DNA of 64,000 nt from Cynocephalus volans (lineage: Eukaryota > Chordata > Mammalia > Dermoptera > Cynocephalidae): NCBI RefSeq assembly GCF_027409185.1, contig NC_084467.1, positions 15,490,501 to 15,554,500 of the forward strand, given 5' to 3'. Positions 23,850 to 35,800 of the stretch are shown here, piece after piece. The notes below the pieces were generated by a model. That model was not told the DNA's origin. It saw only the letters and a list, made by a program, of their open reading frames with translations, and searched no databases. Within the stretch, counting starts at the first letter, position 1. Each line of letters opens with the position of its first letter. The position numbers and the translations under genes are program-made.

Positions 23850-24080
23850 AGCCCCTTTGTGTATTGGAAAGAGCATGGATTTGGGTGACAGATGAGTCAG
23901 GCTTATGATTCTAGGTCCTCCTTTTACCAGCTGTGTGACCTTGGGCAAGCCACCTACCGTCTGCCCCTCAGTTTCCTTACTTACAGAATGAGTTCGTAAT
24001 GCCCCAGAAGATTCTGTGAAGGTTGAAGAAGTGCTGAACTTGCCTGTCTCTTGTGGCATAGTGTATGCTCATTGAACACT
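23850..24080 (+). repeat. MIR
   Basis: Core agctgtgtgaccttgggcaa followed by cctcagtttccttacttaca. Confidence 0.85.
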
Positions 24081-24899
24081 GAGTTCTTCTCTCCCCAAGC
24101 CATCAGCCTGGTAATCTCCTCCAACAGGAAGTGCCAGAGTGAACAGTGTGTGTGATGAATTCTGTAACATTCCAGAGACAGGCAAGCTCCTGTGGGAGGA
24201 GGAATCAGGGAAAACTTCCTGGAGGAGGAGGACTCGATGCAGAAATCCTGACAGGGAGCCCCAGGCAATCCTATGGTATGGGCAGCAGCAAACCACTTGA
24301 TGAGACCAGGGAGGTTTCAAAAGCACAGGTTTTTAGGGCGAGAGAGTGTCCAGGTTTCAATGGCTGCCCTTGGCTGGGCTTTAGCCCTGGGACAAGCTTG
24401 CCATGGTAGACACAGCGACAGCCACAGACCAAGAATGTTTATAGGATTAATTCATCCCATCGATATTTCTTTAGGACCTATTACAGTCAGACATTGTTCT
24501 AGGTGCTGGGGACGGAAATGAATCAGAGAAGAATTTTGCCCCCAACAGTCTTCTCCTCTATTGGGGGTGTAAGTGGTTGGATGTCTTTCATTGCTGAAGT
24601 GTAGACGATTGGATCCATAATCAGAAAAAAGGAGACTGGGAGACAGTGAGTTTAGTTCTGGAGTTCCCACAACTCACTGAGCTAGAACATCAAGCAGGCA
24701 TGCGTACATATGATAAAGTGTATATAATGTATATTTGGAGTGTGGACTGGACAGTGGGGTGAGAACAGAGCTAGAGCCAGGAGTCATGCATTCACCCAGC
24801 AAACTCCTGCCAAGCATCTACCATGTGTCAAATGCCAGGGGTACAGAGGTGAGCAGACACAGTGCCTATCCTCGTGGAGTTCTCAGTTTACTGGGAAGA

Positions 24900-25170
24900 C
24901 TAAAAGCAACAATATTTACAGGAGCTGTGATTCACTGAGCACCTACCACGTGCCAGGCACTGTTCTGGGCCCCTCTGCCTGCCTCATCTGACTGAATTAT
25001 AACAATTACTGGATAAAGCAGGTTCTACCATTATCCTAGTTTACGATGATAAAACTGAGACCAGAAGAGGTTAAACAACTTGCTCAGGTGATGCAGGTTG
25101 TCAGAGGTGAGGCCCACATTTGAATCCAGGTCCGTCTGAGTTGTAGCTCAGGCTCTTGTGCTTCTCCTCG
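24900..25170 (+). repeat. MIR
   Basis: gagcacctaccacgtgccag to aacaacttgctcaggtgatg, nearly full length. The flanking 24,440-24,900 holds two more short repeat ends of the gtgccaggcactgttct type. Confidence 0.8.
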
Positions 25171-27559
25171 TCCCTGTAATCAGTCTCTCCTTCACTAAGT
25201 GTTCTTTGTTGAGTCAAAACTCAGCCCAGGACTCCTCCTGCACACCTGCTTAGAAATAAGAGCTAATTCCCTGAACACAGGCGAGCTCAGCTGGAGAGAA
25301 GAGCAGCTCCTGAGGGCAGGTGCCTGGAAGAACACCTGCTCCTCGGGCATGGGGGCTGCACAGCAGGGGGGGGGAGGGGCGAGCAGCAGGAGGGTGGCCT
25401 TGCGAAGGCCAGAGGGACCGAGAGTTTCGAGAAGGAGGAGGTGGGCAGCAAGGTGGAGTGCCCTGAGATCCAAGGGGGTGAACCCCAAGCCTGGGCAACG
25501 CAGGCTTTGGGGATCCTGTGAGAAGGCTCCGGGTCGCCGCAGAAGCCAGGCAGCAAAGGGTTAAGAGTGGGCCACAAGGAAGTGGAGGTTTCTCTGACCA
25601 GAAATTTGGCTTTCAGAGAAAAAAGGAAGCTGGAGAGAGAGGTCACTAGAGGCAAGGGGCTTGAGTTTCTTTTTCTGGCCAGGGCCTGGTTTTGTCGGAT
25701 TTAGGATGGGGAGGCAGGTGTGAGCTGCAGGCGGAGGGGGAGCTGGTTGACAGAGAAATGAAACTGCGGGACAGAGAAATGAAACTGCGGAACAGAGAGG
25801 ACTTTCCCTAGAATGCTCATCCCCTGGACAAATAATGTGTTTTTCCGATGCCTTTATTATCTGTTCCCCCAACCACAAGGGAAGCAGAAAAGTGTGTGGG
25901 CATGGGGGTCGGGGCAGGAGTTAATGCAAGCAGAGAATGGACAATAATATTAGCTACCTGTGTTCTGTGAGAACACCCTAGAAGGTTAGTTATCATTTAT
26001 TTGTTAGCATTATTCTGCCTTTGCCACTGTGCTAAGTGTAATAATTCACTTAGTCTTGACAAGGACCCTCAGTCCCGAGGTGATGTAGCTAGTGGGGGGG
26101 AAGTCAGGATTTGAACCCAGTGTTTGGCGCCGAGGTGGAGTCTGAGATGTTACCTGCGGGCCGCCTGACTCCCTATAGTAAATTCCTCCCCAGGAGCCTT
26201 GGGGCTGGAGAGGTCATTATTCTCACATTTCACCTGAAGGAATGGGAGAAGTGTGGTGACTTGCCTTGGGTCACACAGCTGGGACAGGGCCTGCATCTCT
26301 CCAGCTGCAGACTGGTGCTTTCCCCTTCCCGGAAGGAAGGAATACAAGAATTCAGTAGGGAGTCAGGTGCCACCAAGGAGGTCCCAGCTGGGCGTGGGGA
26401 GGCAGCATCTTGCAGCATTTCCAGAGTGGGGTTTTCATAGACTCCTGATTTGCGCCAGCTTGGGAACAGGACAGTGAAAGTTGAGGCTTGGCAGGTTGGG
26501 AATATCAGAAAGAGGACCAGGGGCAAAGCTTCCAGTCTGGGAGGTGTGCCGCCTGGCTCTTGGGGCTGTCCCTGGGTTGAGGCTGAGTGAGACAATAAAT
26601 ATGAACAGCAGCTGTAGGCTGGGAGAACCATGCGGAGCCAAGAGCTGGGGGCTCGCAAAGATCCTCAGTGGTGGGTGGGAGGGAGGCTGTGCCTAGGAGG
26701 GGACTGTAGGGCTCGGGTCCCTGGTGGAGAACAGCCCTGCCCCATGGGTGGCCCATGAACCTCCTCGATGTCTCTCCTGAAAGCCACCCAGGCAGTGGGA
26801 CCTGCTTCAGGAAATAGCTACTTCTGAACGCAGAGAGGAAAAAAAATCCCCAGGGGTCTTGGGGGAGAAGTAGGGCTTCCTATGTGATTTCCCAAGAATC
26901 TTGGAGCTGGCCCAGGCAGGGGCGTGGGAGGCGGGCACAGAGGTCCTTAAAACCAGGCGGGCCCGTTCCCTGCGTCTTCTCCAGGCCTGAGGACAGAGAG
27001 AAGGGCTCGCTGGTGAGGAATCTCATTGTTGGGGCTGCCATGCCTGAGAGGGTGGAGGAAGCGGGCCCCAGAGAGCTCCGTCACCCACAACCCCCCTCAC
27101 ACATTGTGGGGAGGTCTCAGTAGTGCCTTATGGTCGGGGGCTTGGTGCTGCTGGTCCTTTCCAGCCAGGAGACGTGACCTGGGGTCCTGAGAGCAAGGGG
27201 GGGCTGCTGCATGTGGACTTGGAGGACTGGCCCTTGGGTGACCCGGCTACTCCCTGGCCTCCCCGTCTTGGTGCTCCTGTCAGCCTGTCTGTGTCTGCTC
27301 TCTCTACCTCTCATTACTGCAGCCAGGGCTCCACTCTGAAATTATATCCTGTGGCTGTTCTTTCCCCTCCGTAGTCGCTTGATAAAAATAGCCAGCCCCA
27401 CATCCTTCTCCTAGGGGCCTGCTCTGGGCTCAAGCGATGGTCCATTTTCCAGGGCAGCTGTTTTGATGCCTCTGCCACCTCCTCTGTGAAACTTCCTTTT
27501 TGCTCTTTCAGACCCATCTTTGTGCTGCACCCTCACACCAACAGCCCGTGACCCAGGGT
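25171..27559. other. GC-richer DNA upstream of PLA2G5, no coding gene seen
   Basis: Contains a G-rich patch at 25,366-25,385, a direct duplication of ggacagagaaatgaaactgcgg (25,748-25,795) and MIR DNA. Overlapping open frames on both strands are composition effects. It may hold non-coding first exons of PLA2G5, since the coding start exon has an acceptor. Confidence 0.45.
25985..26310 (+). repeat. Two adjacent MIR copies
   Basis: gctaagtgtaataattcact with ggatttgaacccagtg, then ggtgacttgccttgggtcac, are two MIR-like stretches. Confidence 0.7.
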
Positions 27560-28049
27560 GTGCTAAAAGGTACCCGAGATGTTGGTTTTATTCAGGGAGA
27601 ATGAGACCAACAGATCAGGAAGCGACTGTCATTCAAAAGAGAGTTTGTTACAGTTCCCAAGAGAAGAAGGCACGCCACACCCCGAGGCCCCCTGGGGAAG
27701 GGCCAGGGTGGGTCAAGCAGCCTGTGAAAAGTGTGGCTCAGAGCCTTTACTGTGATTTCCAAGGGAAAGGCATGCAGGGCTGGGCAAATGGATTAGGGTT
27801 GGCTGGTTTGAGCCATTTCAGTGGCTCCAGGCTTTCCCAGATGTCCAGCACCTGGTCCTGGGGTGACTGAGGGCAGGGGAGACATTGGCTTAGAGGGCAA
27901 GAGTTAGATAAAGTCGGAAGATGGAGATAAGGGCTTTGGAGTTTGCACAAGAAAGGCAGGCTCCAAGGGAGTCATCTGCTGTCTGTATAAGAACTAGCTA
28001 GCTCTGGGAGGATCAGTCTCTCCCTGGCCAGCAAGGTCCCCAAAATGTC
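27560..28049 (-). mobile_element. Possible solitary LTR
   Basis: On the minus strand the stretch begins TGACATTTTGGGGACC, has an AATAAA in CCCTGAATAAAACC near its end and is about 490 bp. This is LTR-like in size and signal placement. I do not recognise the family and saw no clear target duplication. Confidence 0.35.
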
Positions 28050-28215
28050 AAAGCATCATAAAATATAGAAAATAAAAATCATGTTTAATGCACAGGGGTG
28101 CGCGGAGACAGTGGTGTAGAGTCAGTCGGAAGAATGGATCCCAGTCCTGGGCTAAACCCTCGGGCAACTCGATTTACATGCCTGAAAGTCTGTTTCCTTA
28201 TCTGTAAAATCGACA

Positions 28216-29009
28216 ACTGTTATTTATTCATTCAACATATAACCGTTTAAAGGGACAGACTCTGGGCCAGCAGGTTTAACAGTATCCACCGGCCAAGGTC
28301 ATTGGTGGGTTTGAAGAGACAGAAGATGGTGCTGGCACATCGGAGGTGCTGATGAGTGGTAGCTGGCCACTGTCCCCTGCTGCAGCTCCAGGACGCAGCA
28401 GAGAAAGATTGGTGTGGAAGAGTTGGCTCCAGGGCCATTTCCTGGGCTGTTTAGAGCCCTCAGGGCGGAGGCTGTGGGTGGACAGAACCCTCAGGAATGT
28501 TCTTGGAACTCAGAGGAGCTGCCGGACAAAGGATGGCACAGGGGCCAGCCCAGCAGCCAGGAGCCTCAGGGAATCTGAAGTGTGTCTGGAGACTGGGCCT
28601 TGAGAGGTGCCCGGGGCTCGGGCAGAGCATTAGCACAAGGGACCCCGAATTCAGGGAAGTGGAGATGGCAGGGCATGGAAGGGGAAATCCCAGCAGACCA
28701 CAGGCCAGCCGGGCAGCTGTGGACAGACACGGACTCGGGATCCCAGGAGCCCAAGGAAGCAGGCAGTTGCCGGTGAGAAACCACTGGGAGGCCAATTTGG
28801 AATCAGGCCGCTGGACCGAGATGCATGGAATTTCCTCTGCCTTCTGGCTATGATGGATTTTGGACTCGAGGTCAGTGATGGGTGTGTTTGCCGAAGACGG
28901 CTTCTGAGAAGGGAAGCCAGGGCTCTGCCCATGAGGTAGAGCATGAGGAGAAACACAGCCCCCTGGATTCAAAGAATTCATCTCTCTGGGAAGGGAGGCT
29001 GTGTGGTGC
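28216..29009. other. Intergenic DNA, no gene seen
   Basis: GC-rich with overlapping open frames on both strands (up to 196 codons, 28460-29050 minus) lacking any family motif. Confidence 0.45.
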
Positions 29010-29165
29010 ACTGAGGGGTGCACAGGCCTGGGTTTGGATCCTGCCTCCACTTCTTACTGGCTGATCAGTAAGTAAGTGACCTCTGGCTGGTTCCTTGAGC
29101 TCTCTGAGCCTCAACTTTCCCACTGGCAAAATGGGCAGAATGATACGTACCCTGCAGAGCTGTCA
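29010..29165 (+). repeat. MIR
   Basis: cctgggtttggatcctgcct to actttcccactggcaaaatg. A further weak MIR is at 28,140-28,215. Confidence 0.8.
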
Positions 29166-29352
29166 TGAGCACCCGGGGCCAACTTATTCTTCAGGTAGAC
29201 ACAGTGCCTGGGGCCCAGGAAACTATTTTGATTTTAAATTCTTCTAAATCAGGAAGAAAAAATAAATATAATAATAATGAATACATAACAATGAATCCAG
29301 CCTGGATTATATTTGTCTTTAATTCAGTTGTCTCTAATTCAGTTGTTAAATA

Positions 29353-32058
29353 CTTGGTTACTGCAGAGATGTAGCACGATTGGGTCCAGACCACCACAAC
29401 AAAGCAAATATCTCAATAAATCAAGTCACATGAATTTTTTGGTTTCCCAGTGTATATAAAAGTTATGCTTACACTATAGTGCAGTCTATTAAGTGTGCAA
29501 TAGTATTATGTCTAAAAAATAATGTACATACCTTAATTAAAAAATATTGCTAAAAAGTGCTAAGATCATCTGAGCCTTCAGTGAATTACAGTCTTTTTGC
29601 TGGTGGAGGGTCTTGCCTCGAGGTCGATGGCTGCTGACTGATCAAGGTGGTGGTTGTTGAAGGCTGGGGTGGCTGTGGCAGTTTCTTAAAATAAGACAAC
29701 AATGAAGTTTGCCTCATCGTTTGACTCTTCCTTTTATGAAAGGTTTCTCTGTGGCATGCAATGCTGTTTGATAGCATTTTACCCACAGCAGAACTGCTTT
29801 CAAAATTGGAGTCTTTCCTTCCAACCTCGCCTCTGCTTCATCAGCTAAGTATGTAATATTCTAAATGTTTTGTTGCCATTTCAGCAGTGTTCACAGCATC
29901 TTAATCAGGAGTAGATTCCATCTCAAGAAAACACTGTCTTTGCTTATCCATAACAAGCGACTCCTCATCTGTTAGAGTTTTATCATTGAGATTGCAGCAG
30001 TTCAGTTACCTCTTAAGGCTCTACTTCTAATTCTAGTTTTCTTGCTATTTCCTCCACATCTGCAGTTACTTCTTCCACAGAAATCTTGAACGCCTCAATC
30101 CATGGGATTGGAATCAACTTTTCCAAACTCCTGTTAATGGTGATATTTTGACCTCCTCCCATGAATCATGAATGTTGTTAGTGGCATCTAGAATGGTGAA
30201 TCCTTTCCAGAAGGTTTTCAATTTACTTTATCCAGATCCATCACAGGAATCACTCTCTATGGCAGCAATAACCTTATGAAATGTATTTCTTAAATAATAA
30301 GATTTGAAAATTGAAACTACTCCCTGATCCATGGGCTGCAGAATGGATGTTGTTTTAGCAACATGAAAACAATGTTAATCTCCTTGCACACCTCAGTCAG
30401 AGCTCTTGGGTGACCAGGCCAATGAGCAGTGAACACATAAAGCGAACCCTTAAACAACAGAGGTTTGGATTCCGTTTCCTCCACTGTGGGCTAGAGTTGA
30501 AGGCAGTGTAGGATAATGTCCAGAACCCCAGGTTTAGAGCTAGGACCTGAGGTCTAATCCTACTCCTGCAGTTGATGTGCTGTGTGACTTAGGAAAAGGT
30601 CCTAGCCTTTCTGGGCCTTAATTTTCTGGTAGATAAATGAAGGGTCTTTAAGGTCTCTTCCACCTCAAACCCCGTCAGCCTGTGGTGTTGCTTTCATAAC
30701 CTCCTGGCCTCCCTCACCTGTCTGAGCCTGTCTGGATACGGGGCTCTGAGCTGGGATGCCCCAGGGAAAAGGGCCTGCCACCACCCCCTCCTGCAGAACT
30801 TACCAGCAAGGAGCCACCCTGCCTACTACCTGACCCTGATGGGAGAAGGGAAGAACCTGGGCTGGTGTCTCTTCATTATACAGCACAGTAGAGTGGTTTA
30901 GCATAATTCTTGAGGGCCCTAGGATTTTCAGAACGATAAATGACCATTGGCTTCAACTTAAAGTCACCAGCTGTGTTAGCCCCCAACAAGAGAGTCAGCC
31001 TGTCCTTTGAAACTTTGAAGCCAGGCACTGACTTCTCCTCTCTAGCTATGAAAGCCCTAGATGGCATCTTCTTCCAATATAAGACTGTTTAGTCTACATT
31101 GAAAATCTGTTGTTAGTGTCACCACCCTCATCAGTGATCTCAGCTAATCTTCTGGATCACTTGCTGCAGCTTCTACGTCAGCATCTGCTGCTTCTACTTG
31201 AACTTTGACGTTGTAGAGATGGCTTCTTTCCTTAACCTTCATGAACCAACCTCTGCCAGCTTCAAACTTTTCTTCTGCAGCTTCCTCACCTCTCTCAGCC
31301 TTCATAGAATTGAAGACAGTTAGGGCCGCTCGGGATTAGGCTTTGGCTTAAGGGAATATTGTGGCTGGTTTGATCTTCTGTCCGGACCACTGAAACTTTC
31401 TCCATGTTAGCAGTAAAGCTGTTTGCCTTTCTTATCATTCATGTGTACACTGGAGTCGCACTTTTCTTTCCTGCAAGGACTTTTCCTTTCCATTCACAAC
31501 GTGGCAACTGGCACAAGAGGCCTAGCTTTCGGCGTGTCTCAGCTTTCAACACGACTTCCTCACTGTGCTTCATCATTTCTAGCTTTTAATTTAAAGTGAG
31601 AGATGTGCAATTCTTCCGTTCACGTGAATACTTAGAGGCCATTATAGGGTTATTATTGGTGTAATTTCAATATTGTTGTGTGTCAAGGAATAGGGAGGCA
31701 CAAGGAGGGGGAGAAAAATGCAGGAATGGCTGGTCGGTGGAGCAGTCAGAACACACACATTTATGGATTAAGTTTGCTGTCTTATATGGGCACAGTTCAT
31801 GGCGCCCCAAAACAGTTACAATAGTAACATCAAAGATTGCTGAACACAGAGCACCATAACAGATATAATAATAATGAAAAAGTTGGAAATATTGCAAGGA
31901 TTACCAAAATGTGACACAAGGACACAAAGAGAGCACATGCTGTTGGAAAAATGGAGCTGATACACTTGCTCGACGCAAGGTTGCCACAGACAGTTTGTAA
32001 AAATTGCAATATCTGCGAAACGCCACGAAGCAAAGCACAGTAACATGAGGCATGTCTG
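29353..32058 (-). mobile_element. Tigger1 DNA transposon, decayed, with foreign insert
   Basis: On the minus strand the right terminus begins CAGACATGCCTCA and TA dinucleotides flank both ends. Transposase pieces match the Tigger1 pogo-type protein: [20 protein letters not shown] (31067 region) and the C-terminal [14 protein letters not shown] and [11 protein letters not shown] (29,786-29,586). The coding frame is broken in many places. Part of the catalytic core is missing, replaced at about 30,431-30,879 by sequence that does not belong to the transposon. Confidence 0.92.
30466..30877 (-). repeat. Inverted copy of 38,777-39,182 inside Tigger1
   Basis: Over about 410 bp this stretch matches the reverse complement of 38,777-39,182 at roughly 93-95% by eye. 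It includes a MIR core plus non-repeat flanks. It interrupts the Tigger1, so this copy is the derived one. About 35 bases of unexplained filler precede it. Confidence 0.9.
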
Positions 32059-32060
32059 TA

Positions 32061-32820
32061 TAATTGTTCATATACATATATTTTATTTTAAGTTTTGAGG
32101 ACGGGGCCTACGAAGGCAAAAGTGTTTTGAGACTGCCAAAGCCATAAGGAGGCCTCGAAAACCTCTGGCACTTCGTGGGCCCTCGAGCTTCATTCCTGAG
32201 CACGCATCTGGGCCGGGCACAGTTCTCAGTGTTGGGATAGGGGGTAAACCCACCCAGATTCTGCCCTCCAAGAAGCCTTCCTGGAAAACAGGCAACGACA
32301 GCACATGCAATAGAAGCAGCATGAAACCAAGGGACATCAACCTCCCTCTGCCATCCCACCCCGGTGCCAGTCACCCTCTTTGTCCAGAATTCTTTCCTCC
32401 CTGCCAGGTTCTTACATGTTCATCAAGGGCCATGTGTAGGTTACACCGATTCCAGCTCTTCAACTTATGCCACTAAATCTCCATTGAAAAATTCCACCTA
32501 TTTCTCTCATTCCTTTTAGCCATTTTCTGCCAGGGGTTAGTGTGTCCAGGGCATTTGTGGCTATGTGCACTGGTGGGGGGGAGTTCTCTCCCATTGCTGG
32601 TGAGGACAATATCCCCCCAAAGGCTTCCATTAATGTCCCTCTGCCTCCAGGGACTCCATGGATCAACTCCTGGAGGTTTTGCCTTGTTTTTCCTGGCTGG
32701 GATCACCCTTAATGGCCTAACATGAGGGGCAGCAGGGCATGGTGGGGAGTGGGGTGGCGTCTGAATGGGCCCTGGGGGCATTGCTGATGGACATGTCAGG
32801 GGATGTGTTTTCTTTTCCAG
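32061..32820. other. DNA between Tigger1 and PLA2G5 start exon
   Basis: Repeat-poor sequence, intronic if PLA2G5 has an upstream non-coding exon. The branch/pyrimidine region of the acceptor is at 32,805-32,820. No further feature recognised. Confidence 0.5.
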
Positions 32821-32870
32821 AACCCGAGGGATGAAGGGCCTCCTCACACTGGCTTGGTTCCTGGCTTATA
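32821..32870 (+). CDS. PLA2G5: PLA2G5 exon with start codon and signal peptide
   Basis: A pyrimidine-rich acceptor (ttttcttttccag) ends at 32820, so this exon is spliced to an upstream non-coding exon. Ten untranslated bases precede the ATG at 32831. Forty coding bases end in phase 1 before the donor GTAAGTG at 32871. The next exon supplies GT to complete a Ser codon. Confidence 0.95.
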
Positions 32871-35800
32871 GTAAGTGCTGGCCTCTCAACCTCTGTATGC
32901 CCTCTTCCACCCTGTGAGAGTAACGGGGTAGTGGAAAGAAGACCGATCTCTGAGGTCACGGAGACTTGCGTCTGAATCTCAGTTCTGCATTTACTACATA
33001 GGTGTCTGCAGAGCCCTTGTCTCTATGAGCCTCTACTTCCTCCTGTGTGACATAGGGACTGTGGCAGGGCTCCAGGGGATGTCATATGTCAGCTGAAAGG
33101 TTGTGGACATAGAGGATATGTGGCTGGCAAATGTGGGAGGTGGATTTTTTTCTTCGATGAAAAAAATGTAAAATAAGGCCAAACAAAACAAAGAGATTTT
33201 TAAAAAAAGAAAACAGACTCTTGTAAATATTCCAGCCTGGGATTCCTGAGTCACTCTCTGCTCAGGCCTGTCCGGGCCATCCGTATATCCCACCCTCAGC
33301 TGGAAAGTGACTGTACAGCCGGCTCTAACCACCCCACCCCCCAGGAATCTGTAATCACGTACATGACCCCCATACAGGCTCTCTTGCTCTTTGATGTCTT
33401 GCCAGATCCCTAGAGACCCCAGGAGAAATGGGAGGCTCAGAGCAGGGAGAAAGCCTTGGGCTCACCGTGAGACCCCGGACAGGGCATCTTTCCCCTCCAA
33501 GCCTCAGTTTCCCAAGTTGTAAGATGAGGGAGCTGCCTTCATGATTTCTAAGGGTCCAATCCTACTTTAAGATTCTATGCCTTATGTTTTAAAGGTGTTA
33601 GGTGAGGGAGGCTGGTGTATTGCCAGGAGAGACAAGCAGCTCCTGTCTGCCTGCTTCACACAGATCCCATATGAATTATACCTCATATGTCTTGGTCCCT
33701 TATTAGTTGTCTGCCACTGTGCTCATAAAGTTTACATAATTTATCTGATTTTAACCCTCATGACAACTCCAAGACATAGGTGTTAATTTCCGGCCCCCAT
33801 TTTCCAGATAAGGAAACTGAGGCTCTGAGAGATTAAGTGGCCCATTCAACACTATACTTCAAATTAGTGGCAGAGCCAGGATTTGATTCCAGGTCTGCTC
33901 CTTTTCCAAGTTCAGACTCAAGCACTTCTCTATACTGCTTGCCCTCACCTTCCTTTGCACTAACTGGGAGAATAAGAGAGCTCCAGGCTGGGAGAAAGCT
34001 CAAGATGCTGGGAAGTGGGCCTGGGGCAGGGGTGCTGGGTGTTATCTGGGGGCACGGGATGTCTTTCAGGTGTGCCTGCTGTGCCAGGGGGCTTGCTAGA
34101 GCTGAAGTCAATGATTGAGGAGGTGACTGGAAAGGATGCCCTGAATAGCTACGGCTTTTATGGCTGTTACTGTGGCTGGGGTGGCCGCGGAACCCCCAAG
34201 GATGGCACTGATTGGTGAGCTGATGATCATAACTGTCCTCTATGCGCCAGGCTCTGCACCCACATTATCTCATTCATACATGTCAATTTTGGAAGATGAG
34301 CATTATAGCACTGCTTTATAGATGAGAAAACTGAGGCTCAAAGAAGCTCACTTGTTTCCCAAGACACATCAGAGAACTCCCAAGGTCTCAGGGGACTCAT
34401 GTGTCAGGTGGTCCTTTGCAGCATGATAAATGGTCCTAACATAGTGGCTTAAAACAGTGATGATCATTTATTTTGCCTACGAATCTGCCATCTGGGTAGG
34501 GCTTGGTGAGATGGTTGGTCTCTGCTCTCCCCAGCTTTGGCTTGGGCAGTTTGACTGAGGCTCACTCCTATGGCAAGTTGCCACTGTCTCCTTCCTGGGA
34601 TCTCAGCTGAAACTGTGGACTGGGGTCCTCAGTTCCTCTCACTTAGGCCTCCCCAAGGATGTCTGGACTTCCTCCCAGCATGGCCACTCTTGGGTTCCAA
34701 GAGTGAGTGTTTCCAAACTGCAAGACAAAAGAGGAGGCATTTTTATGATCAGCCTCAGAAATTTCATGGTGTCACTTACACTGTCCTCTTGGTGGAGGCA
34801 GTCACAAAGGCTTTAAGAGGGAGGGGACCTAGATTCCACCTCTTGATTGGGAAGTGCCAAAGTTCTAGAAGAACATGTGAGATGGGAGATATTGTTCTTT
34901 GGAAAATGCAGCCTGCTGGGTTAACTATTCTGATGCTGCTGGACATGAATAACAGAAGGGGACAATTAAGCAAGTGGAATGCAGATGGATGGAACCAAGT
35001 TTGTCACTGTTGGGAGTTTACAAATGTACAAGGGCAGGCAGCTAGAATGATCCATGTAAGAATGGATTAGAGTTGGAGACATCACTATGAACTCCTGTTT
35101 GGCTTAATATAGGTGCAGATGTTGACATAAAGAAATGTGTATAGATATGTGTTTATACACAGGTTAGTATAAACACATATTTTTTGCTCTATCAGCTGAG
35201 AGAGTCTAAAAATAACAATAGCCCGGTAGCAGCAAGCACACCTAGTGTCCAGACCTAGTTTCTAATACCATGTTCCAATCAAAGGAACCAAGGCTCCTTG
35301 AAGAAATGGCTGATTACTAGACCAGGGCAGTATATACACAAGCTCAGCCTGGAGCTTCTTGTAGTGCCAAAAAGTAAGGAAGTGCTCAGACAAAACAAAG
35401 CCCCACATTGACAGGGATATGTCACTGGAGCACATGAGTCCCCTGAAAAAGTTCCCAGTGGTCAACGCTGGAACAATCTGAGCAACATAATTACCCCAGT
35501 CTAATCGTGAGGAAAAAAATCAGACAAATCCCAATAGTGGGGCATTTTACAAAATAGCTGAGCAGTACTCCTCAAAACTGTCAAGGTCATCAGAAATGAA
35601 CAAAGCATGAGAAACTACCACAGCCAAGATGAGCCTTAAGAGACAAGATGGCTAAATGTAATCTGGTGACCCAGATGGGATCCTGGAACAGAAAAAGGAC
35701 AACAGGTAAAATCTAAGAAGATCTAAATAAACTATGGATTTGTTACAATTAAAAAACCAATATTATTATTATTTAGTTAATTCACTAATAATTGGTGTGT

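Noticed and set aside
28460-29050. 196-codon open frame on the minus strand
   Set aside because: It overlaps other open frames on the opposite strand, has no motif and lies in GC-rich intergenic DNA with a MIR at one end.
30876-31067. Possible host gene derived from a Tigger transposase
   Set aside because: Frames are broken throughout and part of the catalytic core is replaced by an insert, so no domestication is supported.
34570-35070. 166-codon open frame in PLA2G5 intron 2
   Set aside because: It lies largely within an old interspersed repeat and shows no protein family features.
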